Shown: positions 26,721 through 36,847, counted from the first letter of the stretch. The stretch is 64,000 nt of DNA from Haliscomenobacter sp040401995 (GCA_040401995.1 JBBANM010000023.1:14944-78943), one strand, 5' to 3'. A program made the numbers and translations. The notes: generated by a model not told the origin, from the letters alone.

Positions 26721-27203
26721 ATGAACCACCAATTGACCATTGAAGCTTGGACGCCGCTTTTAATGTCTATTTCGGAAGATGTATCCCCAAAATGGGGGGT
26801 GATGCGGCCTCAAAATTTGATTGAACACGTGAGCGCAACTTTTGCCATCTCGAATGGAAAAATCAGCGCACCGGTTGTTACGCCGCCTGAAAAAATTGAA
26901 GCACGTAAAGCTATATTTTTTCAGGAGGAAACTCCCTTTCCACATGGTATAATTGCGCCAGGCACCGATCCTGGGCAACCTAATCCTTTGCGTTATGCGT
27001 CACTTGAAGAAGCAAAATTGATTTTACAGCAGCACATTGAGCGTTTTTTCAATTTTTATGCCGAAAATCCTGATGCAACGCCTGCTCATCCTTTTTTTGG
27101 CCCATTGACCCAAACGGAGTGGTTGATTTTTCATGTCAAGCACTTTCGTCATCACTTAACACAATTTGGCTTGTTGCCAGAAGTGCCGTCGCCCACCGTA
27201 TAG
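26721..27203 (+). CDS. DinB-like / DUF1569-type protein
   Basis: A 160-residue cytoplasmic protein. It looks like a four-helix DinB/DUF1569 protein, with histidines in positions suited to a metal triad: IEHVSATF near 35-42 and FHVKHFRHHLTQFG near the C-terminus, preceded by HPFFGPLTQTEWLIF. Members of this superfamily include thiol-dependent transferases, but many have no known substrate. It starts 20 bp after the DUF4403 stop. The family call rests on the C-terminal pattern and is moderate. Confidence 0.6.
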   Translation: MNHQLTIEAWTPLLMSISEDVSPKWGVMRPQNLIEHVSATFAISNGKISAPVVTPPEKIEARKAIFFQEETPFPHGIIAPGTDPGQPNPLRYASLEEAKLILQQHIERFFNFYAENPDATPAHPFFGPLTQTEWLIFHVKHFRHHLTQFGLLPEVPSPTV

Positions 27204-27484
27204 TTTTTGCTAATGGCCGACAATTTTCGTTGGCAGCCCCCTAATGATTTGTTTGCTTTTGAATACTTGGTTATTTTGTCGTGAACTTAGCCCGACACGA
27301 TATTGCTTGTCGCAGCTTGAGAAAACAACGCCACATTGGTTTGGAATTTCGAATTGGATGCAGCTGGTTCCCTCAATAAGCTCTTAAACAATTTTTTTAG
27401 TATTTTTAGTCAATGCTGTTTCTATAGATCCTATGGGATGTATATATTCGAAATTCATTCCAATGAAATAAAATCTCCCTAGTC

Positions 27485-29116
27485 ATGCGCCGAAGCTATT
27501 GTTGGATGATTGGACTGGCGCTTTCAAGTCAGTTTTTTAGACTGGAACCTTTTTTGGAGCGCCTTAGTCTTCGTTCAGAATACTTGGAAAAAGTAGATGA
27601 AATCTGCGACAATGGCAAGGATGATGACGGCGATGGTTTAATTGATCTCAACGACCCAGATTGCGACTGCCCCATATTCGGCCCTGAGTCGTTGATCCCC
27701 AACCCTTCCTTTGAAGAAAAAAACTGTTGTCCGCAAGGAGTGAGTGAACTCAATTGCGCCAAGACCTGGATTCAAGCCTCAGAACCTACTACCGACTATC
27801 TGAATACTTGTGGCTGGTTTGGCTGGCCCAATCTACAGCCGCCCAAACCCATTCCTGACGGACAAGGTTTTGTAGGATTTAGGAACGGCCGTTTTCGTGG
27901 AGGGGGCACCAATGCCAATTGGAAGGAATACGCCGGTGCTTGTTTACTTTCGCCCATGAAAGCCAATACACAATATCGATTGCGGTTTAAATTTGGATTT
28001 GTCAATGAGTTGAATTTCCCGCCTACGAATATTACCCTTTTTGGTACAACTGATTGTAAAAACTTACCATTTGGGGTTGGTAATCCAGAATTTGGTTGTC
28101 CCACCAATGGCCCAGGCTGGATAGAATTAGGCAGCGTATATGGTCAAGGCAATCAAAATTGGATCTCGGTCGACATCAATTTTACCCCAAAGTCCAATAT
28201 TTATGCCATTGCTTTAGGACCGAGTTGTGCACTGGTAAGTTCCGAAGGGGATATTTACTATTTTTTGGATGACCTGATTTTGGATGAGCTCAAGTCATTT
28301 GAATTTCAAATCACCCCATCAGGAAATCCTTGTGGCAGTGATTATGCGCTAGAAGTACCCATGCTTGAAAATGTACAATATCAGTGGTACAAAGAAGGTA
28401 TTGCTCTTCCAGGAGAACATAACAATAAGCTATATCTCAAAACTGGCCCAGGTGATTATCGTGTCAGGTTGACTGGTAAAAATGAATGTAAATTGATCCA
28501 GCCCTTTAATTACCAAAAGCCAGTTTACGGTGTTGATGTGAACAAGACTTTGTGCTTCGGGAAATCGACTTCGTTCAACCGAAAACAGATTTACGATGCT
28601 GGCACCTATTTTGATACACTGAAAACCAAACAGGGGTGTGATAGCATCGTAAAATTGGTTTTAAAAGTAGCGACTGATCTAGCTGATACAGTACAAGCTG
28701 GTATTTTACCTGGGGAATCCTTTACTGTCGCCGGAAAAAAATACCAAGAGCCAGGTAAATATCAAGTTCCAGTCAAATCCCAAGATGGCTGTGATAGTCT
28801 GGTTTATCTAGAATTGTCATATTTGAATATCTACGTTCCCAACGCTTTTTCCCCCAACCAAGACAATGTCAACGACGTTTTTACCATTTTTGGCGGCGAT
28901 GATTTAAAAAACATCGTTGCTCTAAAGGTTTATGATCGTTGGGGCGGCTTGGTTTATTCTGCTAAAGACCTTGCCCCTAATGACTTGACCAATGGCTGGA
29001 ATGGACAACGGGCGGATCACGCCTTACCAGAGGGGCTGTATACCTATTGGGCCATCATTTTGCTAAGCGATGAATTGCAACATCAGATTCAAGGCGCTGT
29101 CCAATTGCTCCGATAA
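27485..29116 (+). CDS. Secreted protein with gliding-motility (T9SS type B) C-terminal domain
   Basis: 543 residues. An N-terminal leader is followed by EICDNGKDDDGDGLIDLNDP, an acidic calcium-binding-like motif common at the start of Saprospiria surface proteins. A carbohydrate-binding-like beta domain follows (FVGFRNGRFRGGGTNANW, DINFTPKSNIYAIALGPS), then an Ig-like part, and the last 85 or so residues are the type B sorting domain (NAFSPNQDNVNDVFTIFGG ... VYDRWGGLVY ... GWNGQ ... LPEGLYTYW). It is exported by the type IX system and attached to the surface. The N-terminal signal peptide is atypical (MRRSYCWMIGLALSSQFF), so the true start could differ. Confidence 0.88.
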   Translation: MRRSYCWMIGLALSSQFFRLEPFLERLSLRSEYLEKVDEICDNGKDDDGDGLIDLNDPDCDCPIFGPESLIPNPSFEEKNCCPQGVSELNCAKTWIQASEPTTDYLNTCGWFGWPNLQPPKPIPDGQGFVGFRNGRFRGGGTNANWKEYAGACLLSPMKANTQYRLRFKFGFVNELNFPPTNITLFGTTDCKNLPFGVGNPEFGCPTNGPGWIELGSVYGQGNQNWISVDINFTPKSNIYAIALGPSCALVSSEGDIYYFLDDLILDELKSFEFQITPSGNPCGSDYALEVPMLENVQYQWYKEGIALPGEHNNKLYLKTGPGDYRVRLTGKNECKLIQPFNYQKPVYGVDVNKTLCFGKSTSFNRKQIYDAGTYFDTLKTKQGCDSIVKLVLKVATDLADTVQAGILPGESFTVAGKKYQEPGKYQVPVKSQDGCDSLVYLELSYLNIYVPNAFSPNQDNVNDVFTIFGGDDLKNIVALKVYDRWGGLVYSAKDLAPNDLTNGWNGQRADHALPEGLYTYWAIILLSDELQHQIQGAVQLLR

Positions 29117-29130
29117 AAAATTATTGGCAT

Positions 29131-29565
29131 CTACTTGATCCGCGCCAACTTCAAAATCCGATCTTTCCCGCCATCCCGCATTTTTAAATGCAAAGAATCA
29201 TGCGAAAGCACCATGATTTCAACTGACTTTTCACTGGATGCTTTGTTCAGTGTATCAGTGGTAATTAGAGAACGGTGATCAATAAAATAAGTACCTGATT
29301 CTTCGTAGTTTAGAGTGCTTTTGAAGTAATAACCGTCTTTTTTATTGAAATTAAAGCGGATAATCCGCGGATCAATCTTCAATGTATCGCCTTCTTCTAA
29401 TACGGCTGTACCGCGCCAGGTACCCACCAAATCCTTGGTTCGATAGGTTGAACAGCCCATCAAAAAATACATTCCACAACTGATTAGAACGATAAACTTG
29501 CTTGGAATAAAAATACGATTTGCCTTAAAAAAAATTCTGCGTAAGCGTTCACTACTGCTTCTCAT
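29131..29565 (-). CDS. Small lipoprotein, lipocalin-like
   Basis: About 144 residues from the ATG at 29565 (an upstream ATG at 29613 would add 16). After a basic N-terminal stretch there is a signal sequence with lipobox YFLMGC. The mature part begins STYRTKDLVGTWRGTAVLEEGD, a lipocalin-like opening (GTW), and continues as short beta strands (IIRFNFNKKDGYYF, YEESGTYFIDHRSLITTD, VEIMVLSHDSLHLKMRDG). Ligand and role are unknown. It is convergent with the T9SS cargo gene, 14 bp away. The basic run before the lipid signal is unusually long, so the start may be wrong. Confidence 0.65.
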   Translation of the reverse strand: MRSSSERLRRIFFKANRIFIPSKFIVLISCGMYFLMGCSTYRTKDLVGTWRGTAVLEEGDTLKIDPRIIRFNFNKKDGYYFKSTLNYEESGTYFIDHRSLITTDTLNKASSEKSVEIMVLSHDSLHLKMRDGGKDRILKLARIK

Positions 29566-29809
29566 CTGTTTGCTGGTTTCCTTTGATTCTTTATAATGTG
29601 CTTCAATCAGCAAAGTTACGACAAGACGATCATAACCAGGGAATGCTTATTTGAATTAACAAGAATTTAGGAGTTAGGGAGGCTGATAAGGCATATAAGC
29701 GGACTATAATTGGAAGAGAGGGGCTAAAATTATCCCCTCCCCAAAAAATCCCATGATTAATTCCCGAATTCCCCTTATTTTTGCAGGCTTAAGAAAGCAC
29801 TATCTAATT

Positions 29810-30817
29810 ATGGCAAAAATTGCTGACATCGATTTGGGTTCTTTTCCGCTCTTGCTGGCGCCGATGGAAGACGTTAGCGATCCGCCATTTCGCGCTTTGT
29901 GCAAACAACATGGGGCTGATCTGATGTTTACGGAGTTTATCTCGGTGGAAGGTCTGATCCGCGATGCCACTAAGAGCTTGCAAAAACTCGACATCTACGA
30001 TTACGAGCGCCCGATTGGTGTGCAAATTTTTGGTGCAGAATACGACTCGATGATGAAAGCCGCTGAGATCGTTGAAGCGGCTCAACCCGAAATATTGGAC
30101 ATCAACTACGGTTGCCCCGTGCAAAAAGTAGTTTGCAAAATGGCGGGCGCTGGAATCTTGCGCGATATAAATAAAATGGTGTCACTCACCAAAGCCGTTG
30201 TAGATTCTACCAAACTCCCCGTTACCGTTAAAACGCGTTTGGGGTGGGATTCGTCAACCATTTTTATCGAAGAAGTGGCGGAAAGATTGCAAGACATAGG
30301 CATCAAGGGCTTGTCCATCCACGCGCGTACCCGGCAGCAGATGTACAAAGGGGAAAGCGATTGGAGTTGGATCGCTAAAGTGAAAAATAACCCCCGGATC
30401 CACATTCCTATTTTTGGCAACGGCGATATTGATTCTCCCCAAAAAGCTAAAATTTATCGGGAACGATATGGGGTAGACGGCATTATGATCGGTCGTGCTA
30501 GTATCGGTTATCCTTGGATTTTTCGGGAAATCAAACACTATTTTGCAACGGGCGAAATATTGGCGCCACCCACTATCGAAGAAAGGGTACAAGCTGTTAG
30601 ACAGCATCTACAGCATTCTATCGATTGGAAAGGCGAAAAATTGGGCGTAGTTGAAATGCGCCGGCACTATACCAATTATTTTCGGGGACTGCCCAGTATC
30701 AAAGAGTTTCGTTCTACGCTGGTGACCGAGGAAACTCCCAGCGTACTTTTTGAGGTGTTGGATCGCATCCAAGAACATTACAGCGATGTGGTGTTCGAAG
30801 CAGTTGTACCTGCTTAA
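29810..30817 (+). CDS. dusB: tRNA-dihydrouridine synthase (DusB-like)
   Basis: A 335-residue FMN enzyme that reduces uridines in the tRNA D loop. It opens with LGSFPLLLAPMEDVSDPPFR and contains MFTEFISVEG, VQIFGAE, the catalytic cysteine C102 in DINYGCPVQKVVCKMAGAG, VKTRLGW, SIHARTRQQMYKGESDW, IFGNGDI and IMIGRASIGYPWIFRE, all in family order. The ATG at 29810 fits the family start; a frame-open ATG at 29753 would add 19 residues. The CCA-enzyme gene starts 20 bp after its stop, so two tRNA-processing genes form a pair. Confidence 0.93.
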   Translation: MAKIADIDLGSFPLLLAPMEDVSDPPFRALCKQHGADLMFTEFISVEGLIRDATKSLQKLDIYDYERPIGVQIFGAEYDSMMKAAEIVEAAQPEILDINYGCPVQKVVCKMAGAGILRDINKMVSLTKAVVDSTKLPVTVKTRLGWDSSTIFIEEVAERLQDIGIKGLSIHARTRQQMYKGESDWSWIAKVKNNPRIHIPIFGNGDIDSPQKAKIYRERYGVDGIMIGRASIGYPWIFREIKHYFATGEILAPPTIEERVQAVRQHLQHSIDWKGEKLGVVEMRRHYTNYFRGLPSIKEFRSTLVTEETPSVLFEVLDRIQEHYSDVVFEAVVPA

Positions 30818-30837
30818 ACAACCCATTTTGCTTCTAA

Positions 30838-32277
30838 GTGCCTAACTTTTTGCCCGTGGTATTCAAAATTCAAGATAGCGAAAGAAAAATATTGATGCTC
30901 GTAAGCGAGGTGGCGCAGTCGTTGGGGTATCCAGCCTATCTCGTGGGCGGGTATGTGCGCGATCGTTTGCTGGCGCGTAAGTCTAAAGACATGGACATCG
31001 TCTGCGTGGGCAATGGCATTCAGTTGGCAGAAGAGCTTGCTGCGCGTTTGCGTCCCATTCCCCGATTGGCAGTATATGGTCGTTTTGGAACGGCCATGCT
31101 CAAACATGGTGATATCGAAATTGAGTTTGTAGGCGCACGAAAAGAATCGTACCGCTTCGATTCTCGTAAACCAACGGTTGAAGACGGATCACTGGAAGAT
31201 GATCAAAATCGCCGCGATTTCACCATCAATGCCCTGGCAGTGAGCCTCAATGAGGTAGATTTTGGTACCCTTGTTGATCCATTTAATGGTTTGGAGGATT
31301 TGGAAAGAAAAACCATTCGTACACCATTGGAACCGGGTAAAACTTTTTCCGATGACCCGCTGCGCATCCTACGCGCCATCCGATTTGCCTCCCAGTTGGA
31401 TTTTACCATTGAGCCAGAAACCCTGGAAGCCATTCATGCTTTCCGGCAGCGCATCAATATCGTTTCTAAAGAGCGAATTGCTACCGAGATCAATAAAATC
31501 ATGTCGTCGCCTAAGCCATCAATTGGGTTTAAATTGCTATTCGACACGGAGCTACTTCACCAAATATTACCAGAAGTAGCAGCGCTACACGGTGTTGAAA
31601 TTCGCAACGGACGGGCGCACAAAGATAATTTTTACCATACACTGCAAGTATTGGACAACCTAGCCCGCAAAACCGATAACTTATGGTTGCGCTGGGGAGC
31701 CTTATTACATGATATTGCCAAACCGCCTACCAAAAGATTTCACCCTGAACAAGGGTGGACATTCCACGGCCACGATGCACTCGGCGCCACCATGGTGCCC
31801 ACTATTTTCCGCCGACTACGCTTGCCCATGGATGCGAAAATGAAGTATGTCCAGAAACTGGTACGACTACATCTTCGCCCCATCAGCCTCACCAAAGAAT
31901 CGATCACCGATTCGGCCATTCGCCGTTTGTTGGTAGATGCTTCGGAGGATTTGGAGGATCTAATGTTGCTTTGTGAAGCCGACATTACTTCCAAAAACCC
32001 CGATAAGGTCAAACGATATTTGGAAAATTATGAGTTGGTACGCGATCGACTCAAAGCAGTTGAGGCAACCGATAATCTTCGGAATTGGCAGCCGCCCATT
32101 ACCGGGGAAATCATTATGAACACCTTTGGTATTCCGCCTTCGCCGAGGGTAGGGGAGATCAAAGAGGCGGTGCGAGAGGCCATATTAGATGGCATTATCC
32201 CCAACGATTATGATGCCGCTTTTGAATTCATGAAGGAGCAAGCCAAATCCTTAGGGCTGCATCCAAAGGAAGTTTAG
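30838..32277 (+). CDS. CCA-adding-type tRNA nucleotidyltransferase with HD domain
   Basis: 479 residues. The class II nucleotidyltransferase head has LVGGYVRDRLL (36-46), the metal-binding pair in SKDMDIVCVG (D51, D53), and RRDFTINALAVS. The neck has DPLRILRAIRFASQLDF, and an HD-type motif LLHDIAKPPTKR lies in the second half. It adds or repairs the tRNA 3' CCA, or in some relatives only part of it. It is needed here because the tRNA-Leu gene of this window does not encode CCA. The start is a GTG at 30838; ATG 30895 would leave too little sequence before the GGYVRD motif. It is co-directional with dusB. Confidence 0.92.
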   Translation: MPNFLPVVFKIQDSERKILMLVSEVAQSLGYPAYLVGGYVRDRLLARKSKDMDIVCVGNGIQLAEELAARLRPIPRLAVYGRFGTAMLKHGDIEIEFVGARKESYRFDSRKPTVEDGSLEDDQNRRDFTINALAVSLNEVDFGTLVDPFNGLEDLERKTIRTPLEPGKTFSDDPLRILRAIRFASQLDFTIEPETLEAIHAFRQRINIVSKERIATEINKIMSSPKPSIGFKLLFDTELLHQILPEVAALHGVEIRNGRAHKDNFYHTLQVLDNLARKTDNLWLRWGALLHDIAKPPTKRFHPEQGWTFHGHDALGATMVPTIFRRLRLPMDAKMKYVQKLVRLHLRPISLTKESITDSAIRRLLVDASEDLEDLMLLCEADITSKNPDKVKRYLENYELVRDRLKAVEATDNLRNWQPPITGEIIMNTFGIPPSPRVGEIKEAVREAILDGIIPNDYDAAFEFMKEQAKSLGLHPKEV

Positions 32278-32578
32278 TTTCTGGTTTTTTGCCATTTTTC
32301 ACTCCAAATGTAAAATCCTTATTTAATTCCCTGCTTTGTAGCTTCTACCGTCTAAAAATTTTTATTTTTATGAAAATGTGATAAAAAATTCGGATCGATT
32401 TTGCGTGTTTTGATAACTGCAAAAATTGGAACCTGTTTTTGATTTTTTTTCAAAAAAAACATACAATCGTTAAGGAATAAATAACTATTTTAGGTCTCAG
32501 CCATTGTATGGGCAATACGATTTAAAGTTACACAAGTGCCTTGTGGAGCCATTGAGAAGTGAAAAAAACGGCGGAAAG
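32278..32578. other. A/T-rich leader region, nothing recognised
   Basis: About 300 bases before the ATP-grasp gene, rich in A and T runs. No TAnnTTTG box, strong hairpin or repeat copy was found. It must contain the promoter of the Anbu cluster. Confidence 0.4.
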
Positions 32579-34057
32579 ATGAAACAAACGAACACGGATA
32601 ATGTCTCGATTTTTGATGATTACCAGGTTCCCAAATCCTTTTTTGATGAAGCTTTTGATGAACAAGGACAAGTAAAAAGTGGATACAACAGTCTTTTTCA
32701 GTTGTTCAGCCGTTTGGGTAGTGATGCTTTTTCCCAGCTAAATGAAGAGGCTAGGCGCTCTTTTTTTAATCAGGGAATTACTTTTGCTGTCTACAACGAA
32801 CCTTCCAATCCGACCGAGAAAATTTTCCCTTTTGACCTAGTTCCGCGTATAATAGATACCCAGGAGTGGAATTACTTAGAGAAAGGTGTACTCCAACGTG
32901 CAACCGCTATCAACGAATTTTTGTGGGACATTTATCATGATAAAAAAATCTTGCTGGACAAGGTCGTTCCTGTAGATCTTATCATGACTTCCCAAAATTA
33001 CCTCAAGGCCATGATTGGCGTCAATCCGCCGGGAAAAGTGTACAATCACATCTCGGGGACGGATCTTATTCGCCATGTGGATGGTAAATACTATGTACTG
33101 GAGGACAATCTCCGCTGTCCTTCAGGGGTAAGTTATGTTTTGAACAACCGCATCGCCATGAAGCGTTTGCTCACCAGCGCTTTTTCTGATTTTCGTTTGG
33201 CATCTATTGTGGATTATTCCGAGCATCTCTTAAGCATGTTGCAATCGGTTAAACCTTCTTCGACTGATGTTCCGCGTTGTGTGGTGCTGACGCCGGGAGT
33301 ATACAATTCAGCTTACTTCGAACATGCATTTTTGGCGCAAACGATGGGTGAAGCCCTAGTGGAAGGCCGCGATCTTTTTGTCGACAACGGTTTTGTTTAC
33401 ATGAAAACCATCCATGGCCCCCAGCGGGTGGATGTCATTTATCGCCGGGTAGACGACGAATTCCTAGATCCTTTGGAATTTCGGGAAAATTCTATGCTGG
33501 GCGTACCCGGTTTGATGAGTGTTTATCGCAAAGGAAATGTCACGATTGTCAATGCCCCGGGCAACGGTGTAGCGGACGACAAAGCAGTTTATGCTTACGT
33601 GCCGGATATCATTAAGTATTACCTCAACGAGGAACCTATCTTAAACAACGTGCAGACCTACCACTGCGCCCGTCCTGATGATTACAAATACGTGATGGAG
33701 CATGTTCATGAATTGGTGGTCAAACCAGTTGATGAATCGGGCGGCTATGGCATCACGATTGGACATACCCTGACGAAGGATCAGATCAAAGAGGTTCAAG
33801 AACGGATCAAAGCCAACCCGCGGAAATACATCGCCCAACCCGTGATGTCGTTATCGGTTTTGGCTACTTATATTGAAGAGGAAAGTCGGATTGAACCGCG
33901 GCATATCGACTTGCGTACTTTTACCTTATTGGGCAAAAACAAAAGCTACGTGCTCAAGGGCGGGCTCACGCGCGTTGCGTTGCGCAGGGGGAATTTGATC
34001 GTCAACTCTTCGCAGGGTGGCGGTTCAAAAGACACCTGGGTAATGGAAGATGTTTAG
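32579..34057 (+). CDS. Circularly permuted ATP-grasp type 2 protein
   Basis: A 492-residue member of the circularly permuted ATP-grasp family (CP_ATPgrasp_2). Family pieces are FPFDLVPRIIDTQEWNYLEKG, LEDNLRCPSGVSYVLNNR, VDVIYRRVDDEFLDPLEF, VANAPGNGV-like TIVNAPGNGVADDK, VKPVDESGGYGITIG and DLRTFTLLG. ATP-grasp enzymes join carboxylates to amines or thiols, and this family is thought to make a small peptide. It is the first gene of the alpha-E / transglutaminase / Anbu cluster, which supports the assignment. The ATG at 32579 is used; an open frame from 32504 adds 25 residues of low-quality sequence. A 250 bp spacer follows before the alpha-E gene. Confidence 0.9.
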   Translation: MKQTNTDNVSIFDDYQVPKSFFDEAFDEQGQVKSGYNSLFQLFSRLGSDAFSQLNEEARRSFFNQGITFAVYNEPSNPTEKIFPFDLVPRIIDTQEWNYLEKGVLQRATAINEFLWDIYHDKKILLDKVVPVDLIMTSQNYLKAMIGVNPPGKVYNHISGTDLIRHVDGKYYVLEDNLRCPSGVSYVLNNRIAMKRLLTSAFSDFRLASIVDYSEHLLSMLQSVKPSSTDVPRCVVLTPGVYNSAYFEHAFLAQTMGEALVEGRDLFVDNGFVYMKTIHGPQRVDVIYRRVDDEFLDPLEFRENSMLGVPGLMSVYRKGNVTIVNAPGNGVADDKAVYAYVPDIIKYYLNEEPILNNVQTYHCARPDDYKYVMEHVHELVVKPVDESGGYGITIGHTLTKDQIKEVQERIKANPRKYIAQPVMSLSVLATYIEEESRIEPRHIDLRTFTLLGKNKSYVLKGGLTRVALRRGNLIVNSSQGGGSKDTWVMEDV

Positions 34058-34307
34058 CGACTGCTTGGTGAATTTTATTGATGTAAACAAAATTATCTAA
34101 GTGTAAGATGTTGAAAAAGTGAATCAAGTAAGGAGTTAGATGGAGGGTTTTAAATTTATGCATGATTTTGGACGAAGAGTTAGGAAAACCCACCACATTC
34201 CTTGTACTTTTGAACAACTTTCGCTTGGGAAAATAAGAGTGGATGTTTGAAATGTAGTTTTTTGATGCTACAGCTACAAAACAAAAACTCTAAAGAATTG
34301 AAGGTCT

Positions 34308-35249
34308 ATGATGTTAGCAAGAGTTGCCAATGATTTGTTTTGGATGGGTCGTTACCTTGAACGAGCAGACCATGTGGCACGCTATAGTAAAACCAATTAT
34401 TTTTCCTCCTTGGATGCACCCAATAAAATATCCAATTCCCGATCATTTGTATTGGAATCTATTGGGTTGATGACTGGGATTCCGGTTGAATTGCCTGCGG
34501 AAGAAAAAAAAGTGCTTTATGCGGTGGCTTTTGATCGGGAATTTTCTTCGTCGATCATCAGTTTGGTCACTTCGGCGCGGCAAAACGCCCACGCAACCCG
34601 TTTTTTATTGTCGACCGAAGTATGGGAAGCCATCAATAAGTTCTATCACTTTGTCAATCAATACGATAAAGAAGCCTTTTTAAATACAGGGTTATACGAT
34701 TTTACTTTTCAAGTGTCGGAAACCTGTTCAGCGCTGCGTAGTAAATTGGTTACTACCTTGTTGCATGACGAGGCTTATTCGGTGATCATGTTGGGTACTT
34801 ATTTGGAACGCGCCATTCAGGTACTCCGTATGATCAATACCAAAGTGATCGATGTGCAAAAAATTCAGAAAGCCAATGATCACCTCGGCGATTACAATTA
34901 CGAATGGACTACTTTGCTGCGTTGTGCCGAAACCTTCGACATGAGCAAAAAGTTTTACAAAAAAACACCCAATCAGCTGGAAACCATCGACTTCTTGGTG
35001 TTGCAACGCATCAACCCCAAATCGATTATCCATTGTTTGGAACATGTACGCAGCCATATTCGTCGCATCAGCGTCAATGCCCAATTTGATCGCGACGGTA
35101 TTGATTTCCGGGTTGGAAAAATTCTTGCCCATTATCAATATTTGACCATAAACGAAATTGAATCGGATCTTCCCGGTTTCTTGAACGATGCGTTAAGCGT
35201 ATTGGGAGAAATTGGCATGAAGGTTCAGAAAGCCTATTTTAGCTATTGA
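34308..35249 (+). CDS. Alpha-E domain protein
   Basis: A 313-residue all-helical alpha-E (DUF403) protein. It begins MLARVANDLFWMGRYLERAD, the family signature, and continues with VARYSKTNY, ARQNAHATRF, MLGTYLERAIQVLRMI and an arginine-rich end (CLEHVRSHIRRISVN). Alpha-E proteins nearly always accompany a circularly permuted ATP-grasp and a transglutaminase, and a role in making or carrying a peptide is proposed in the literature but not proven. Its TGA stop is 2 bp before the transglutaminase ATG, so the two are tightly coupled. Confidence 0.92.
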   Translation: MMLARVANDLFWMGRYLERADHVARYSKTNYFSSLDAPNKISNSRSFVLESIGLMTGIPVELPAEEKKVLYAVAFDREFSSSIISLVTSARQNAHATRFLLSTEVWEAINKFYHFVNQYDKEAFLNTGLYDFTFQVSETCSALRSKLVTTLLHDEAYSVIMLGTYLERAIQVLRMINTKVIDVQKIQKANDHLGDYNYEWTTLLRCAETFDMSKKFYKKTPNQLETIDFLVLQRINPKSIIHCLEHVRSHIRRISVNAQFDRDGIDFRVGKILAHYQYLTINEIESDLPGFLNDALSVLGEIGMKVQKAYFSY

Positions 35250-35251
35250 TT

Positions 35252-36121
35252 ATGAGTTTGGTATATAAAATTTCTTATCAGTCCAGCAATCGGTATGACC
35301 AAGGTGCTAATGGCGCCATTTGGCGTTTGTTGATTTTGCCTTGCACTGATCGTACCCAGCGCTTGAACAGCATGTCATTTCAGTGTTCTTTGCTCAACAA
35401 AGAAACGGAATTGATGGAAAACCCGTTTGGCTTCTCCTACTACTTGATTTCCCTGCAAAAATCATTTGAATCGGTGGATTTTTCCCTCGAAGCAGTGGTG
35501 GAAAAAACCTTTATCAATCCCTACGAATTTCAGATGGAATGGCCAGGGTCGGAGGAATGGCGCTATTTGGATTCCTTGGAGTCGCAAATTGAAAATCATC
35601 TTTTCTTGGGAAATAGTCCGTTGACTCAGATCGTTTTGGATACCCCGATTTTTGTGTTTGATCGCAAACGTCGCGTGATGGAAAACCTGATCACCTTGAA
35701 CCAGTTGCTTTTCGATCAAATTCAGTATGTTTCGGGTTCAACCAATGTTAATACTACGGCCAATGAAGCTTGGCAACAGCGCCAAGGGGTATGTCAGGAT
35801 TTTTCCCATATTTTTTTAAATATTGCCCGTCAGAACAAAGTTCCAGCACGTTACGTTTCCGGCTACCTTTCTCAGGGGCAGCAATATCGGGGCGCGATGC
35901 AAATGCACGCCTGGGTAGAGGCTTTCGTTCCTGGTTTAGGTTGGAAAGGTTTTGATCCCAGCAATGGTTTGTTGGTGGATCATCAATACATAAAAATAGC
36001 TCACGGCGCGGATTTTTCCGATTGTAGCCCCCTCAAAGGCATCGTTCAAACCGTTGGCCAGCAGCATACTACTTACCATGTTTCTGTGGCTAATCAGTAC
36101 CAGAATTTGAAAAACCAATAA
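35252..36121 (+). CDS. Transglutaminase-like cysteine protease of the Anbu cluster
   Basis: 289 residues. The N-terminal beta domain (YKISYQSSNRYDQGANGAIW) is typical of bacterial transglutaminase-like proteins. The triad is C181 in QRQGVCQDFSHIFLNIAR, H219 in QMHAWVEAFVPGLGW and D235 in GFDPSNGLLVD. No signal peptide, so it is cytoplasmic like its partners. It may cleave or cross-link the product of the ATP-grasp enzyme (inferred). It starts 2 bp after the alpha-E stop, and the Anbu gene starts 6 bp after its own stop. Confidence 0.92.
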   Translation: MSLVYKISYQSSNRYDQGANGAIWRLLILPCTDRTQRLNSMSFQCSLLNKETELMENPFGFSYYLISLQKSFESVDFSLEAVVEKTFINPYEFQMEWPGSEEWRYLDSLESQIENHLFLGNSPLTQIVLDTPIFVFDRKRRVMENLITLNQLLFDQIQYVSGSTNVNTTANEAWQQRQGVCQDFSHIFLNIARQNKVPARYVSGYLSQGQQYRGAMQMHAWVEAFVPGLGWKGFDPSNGLLVDHQYIKIAHGADFSDCSPLKGIVQTVGQQHTTYHVSVANQYQNLKNQ

Positions 36122-36127
36122 TCGACA

Positions 36128-36847
36128 ATGACATATTGCATAGCGATAAAGCTTAAGCGGGGGCTGTTGGCCGCCGCAGATACCCGTATTACCTCTGATG
36201 TAGGGATTTCGACTGCCCGCAAAATTACTTGGCACAAAGAACCTGGGAGTACCTTTTTTTTGATGACTTCAGGTCTGCGCTCTTGCCGCGACAAAACTCT
36301 TGCCTATTTTGAAGAAGCAATGGTGCATCCACCCGAAACGCTGGAAAGAATGCATCACCTAGCCAATCTTTTGGGGCAGCAGATCAAAAAAGTATCCGGG
36401 GAAGACAAAAAAGACCTGGAAGCCAACGGTTATCACTTTAATCTGCATGCAATTTTGGGCGGCCAATTTAAAAATGAGCCAGAACCTAGGCTTTTTATGT
36501 TGTACCCCGAAGGCAATTGGATTGAAATTACGGAAGAAACCCCATTTGGCGTTATTGGCAATTCAAAATTTGGTATCCCTTTACTCAAAAGAGCATTGAC
36601 GGTGGAATCGGATTGGCCAGAGGCTTTGAAATTGGTTTTCCTCTCCTTTGATGCCACTTATCGCAATGCCAATGACGTCGGTTATCCGGTAGATGTAGCA
36701 CTTTTCCCCAATAATAGTTTCGAAGTTCAGGAAAAACGTTTTCACGAAAAAGACTTACGCGATTTTACCGAGCAATTCAACCAAGGTATTCTGGATTTAG
36801 TACATGATCTTCCTAGTGATTGGACGAAAGGGCTGCCCTCGAGCTAA
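36128..36847 (+). CDS. Anbu proteasome-like peptidase
   Basis: A 239-residue Ntn-hydrolase of the Anbu (ancestral beta subunit) family, which forms self-compartmentalised assemblies. After removal of the initiator Met, Thr2 (MTYCIAIKL) would be the nucleophile. The supporting residues are D18 in AAADTRITSD and K32 in ARKITW, as in proteasome beta subunits and HslV. The length is usual for Anbu and there is no propeptide. It is the last member of the ATP-grasp / alpha-E / transglutaminase / Anbu set. Family members have shown little or no activity on standard substrates, so the true target is probably specific to the cluster. Confidence 0.93.
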   Translation: MTYCIAIKLKRGLLAAADTRITSDVGISTARKITWHKEPGSTFFLMTSGLRSCRDKTLAYFEEAMVHPPETLERMHHLANLLGQQIKKVSGEDKKDLEANGYHFNLHAILGGQFKNEPEPRLFMLYPEGNWIEITEETPFGVIGNSKFGIPLLKRALTVESDWPEALKLVFLSFDATYRNANDVGYPVDVALFPNNSFEVQEKRFHEKDLRDFTEQFNQGILDLVHDLPSDWTKGLPSS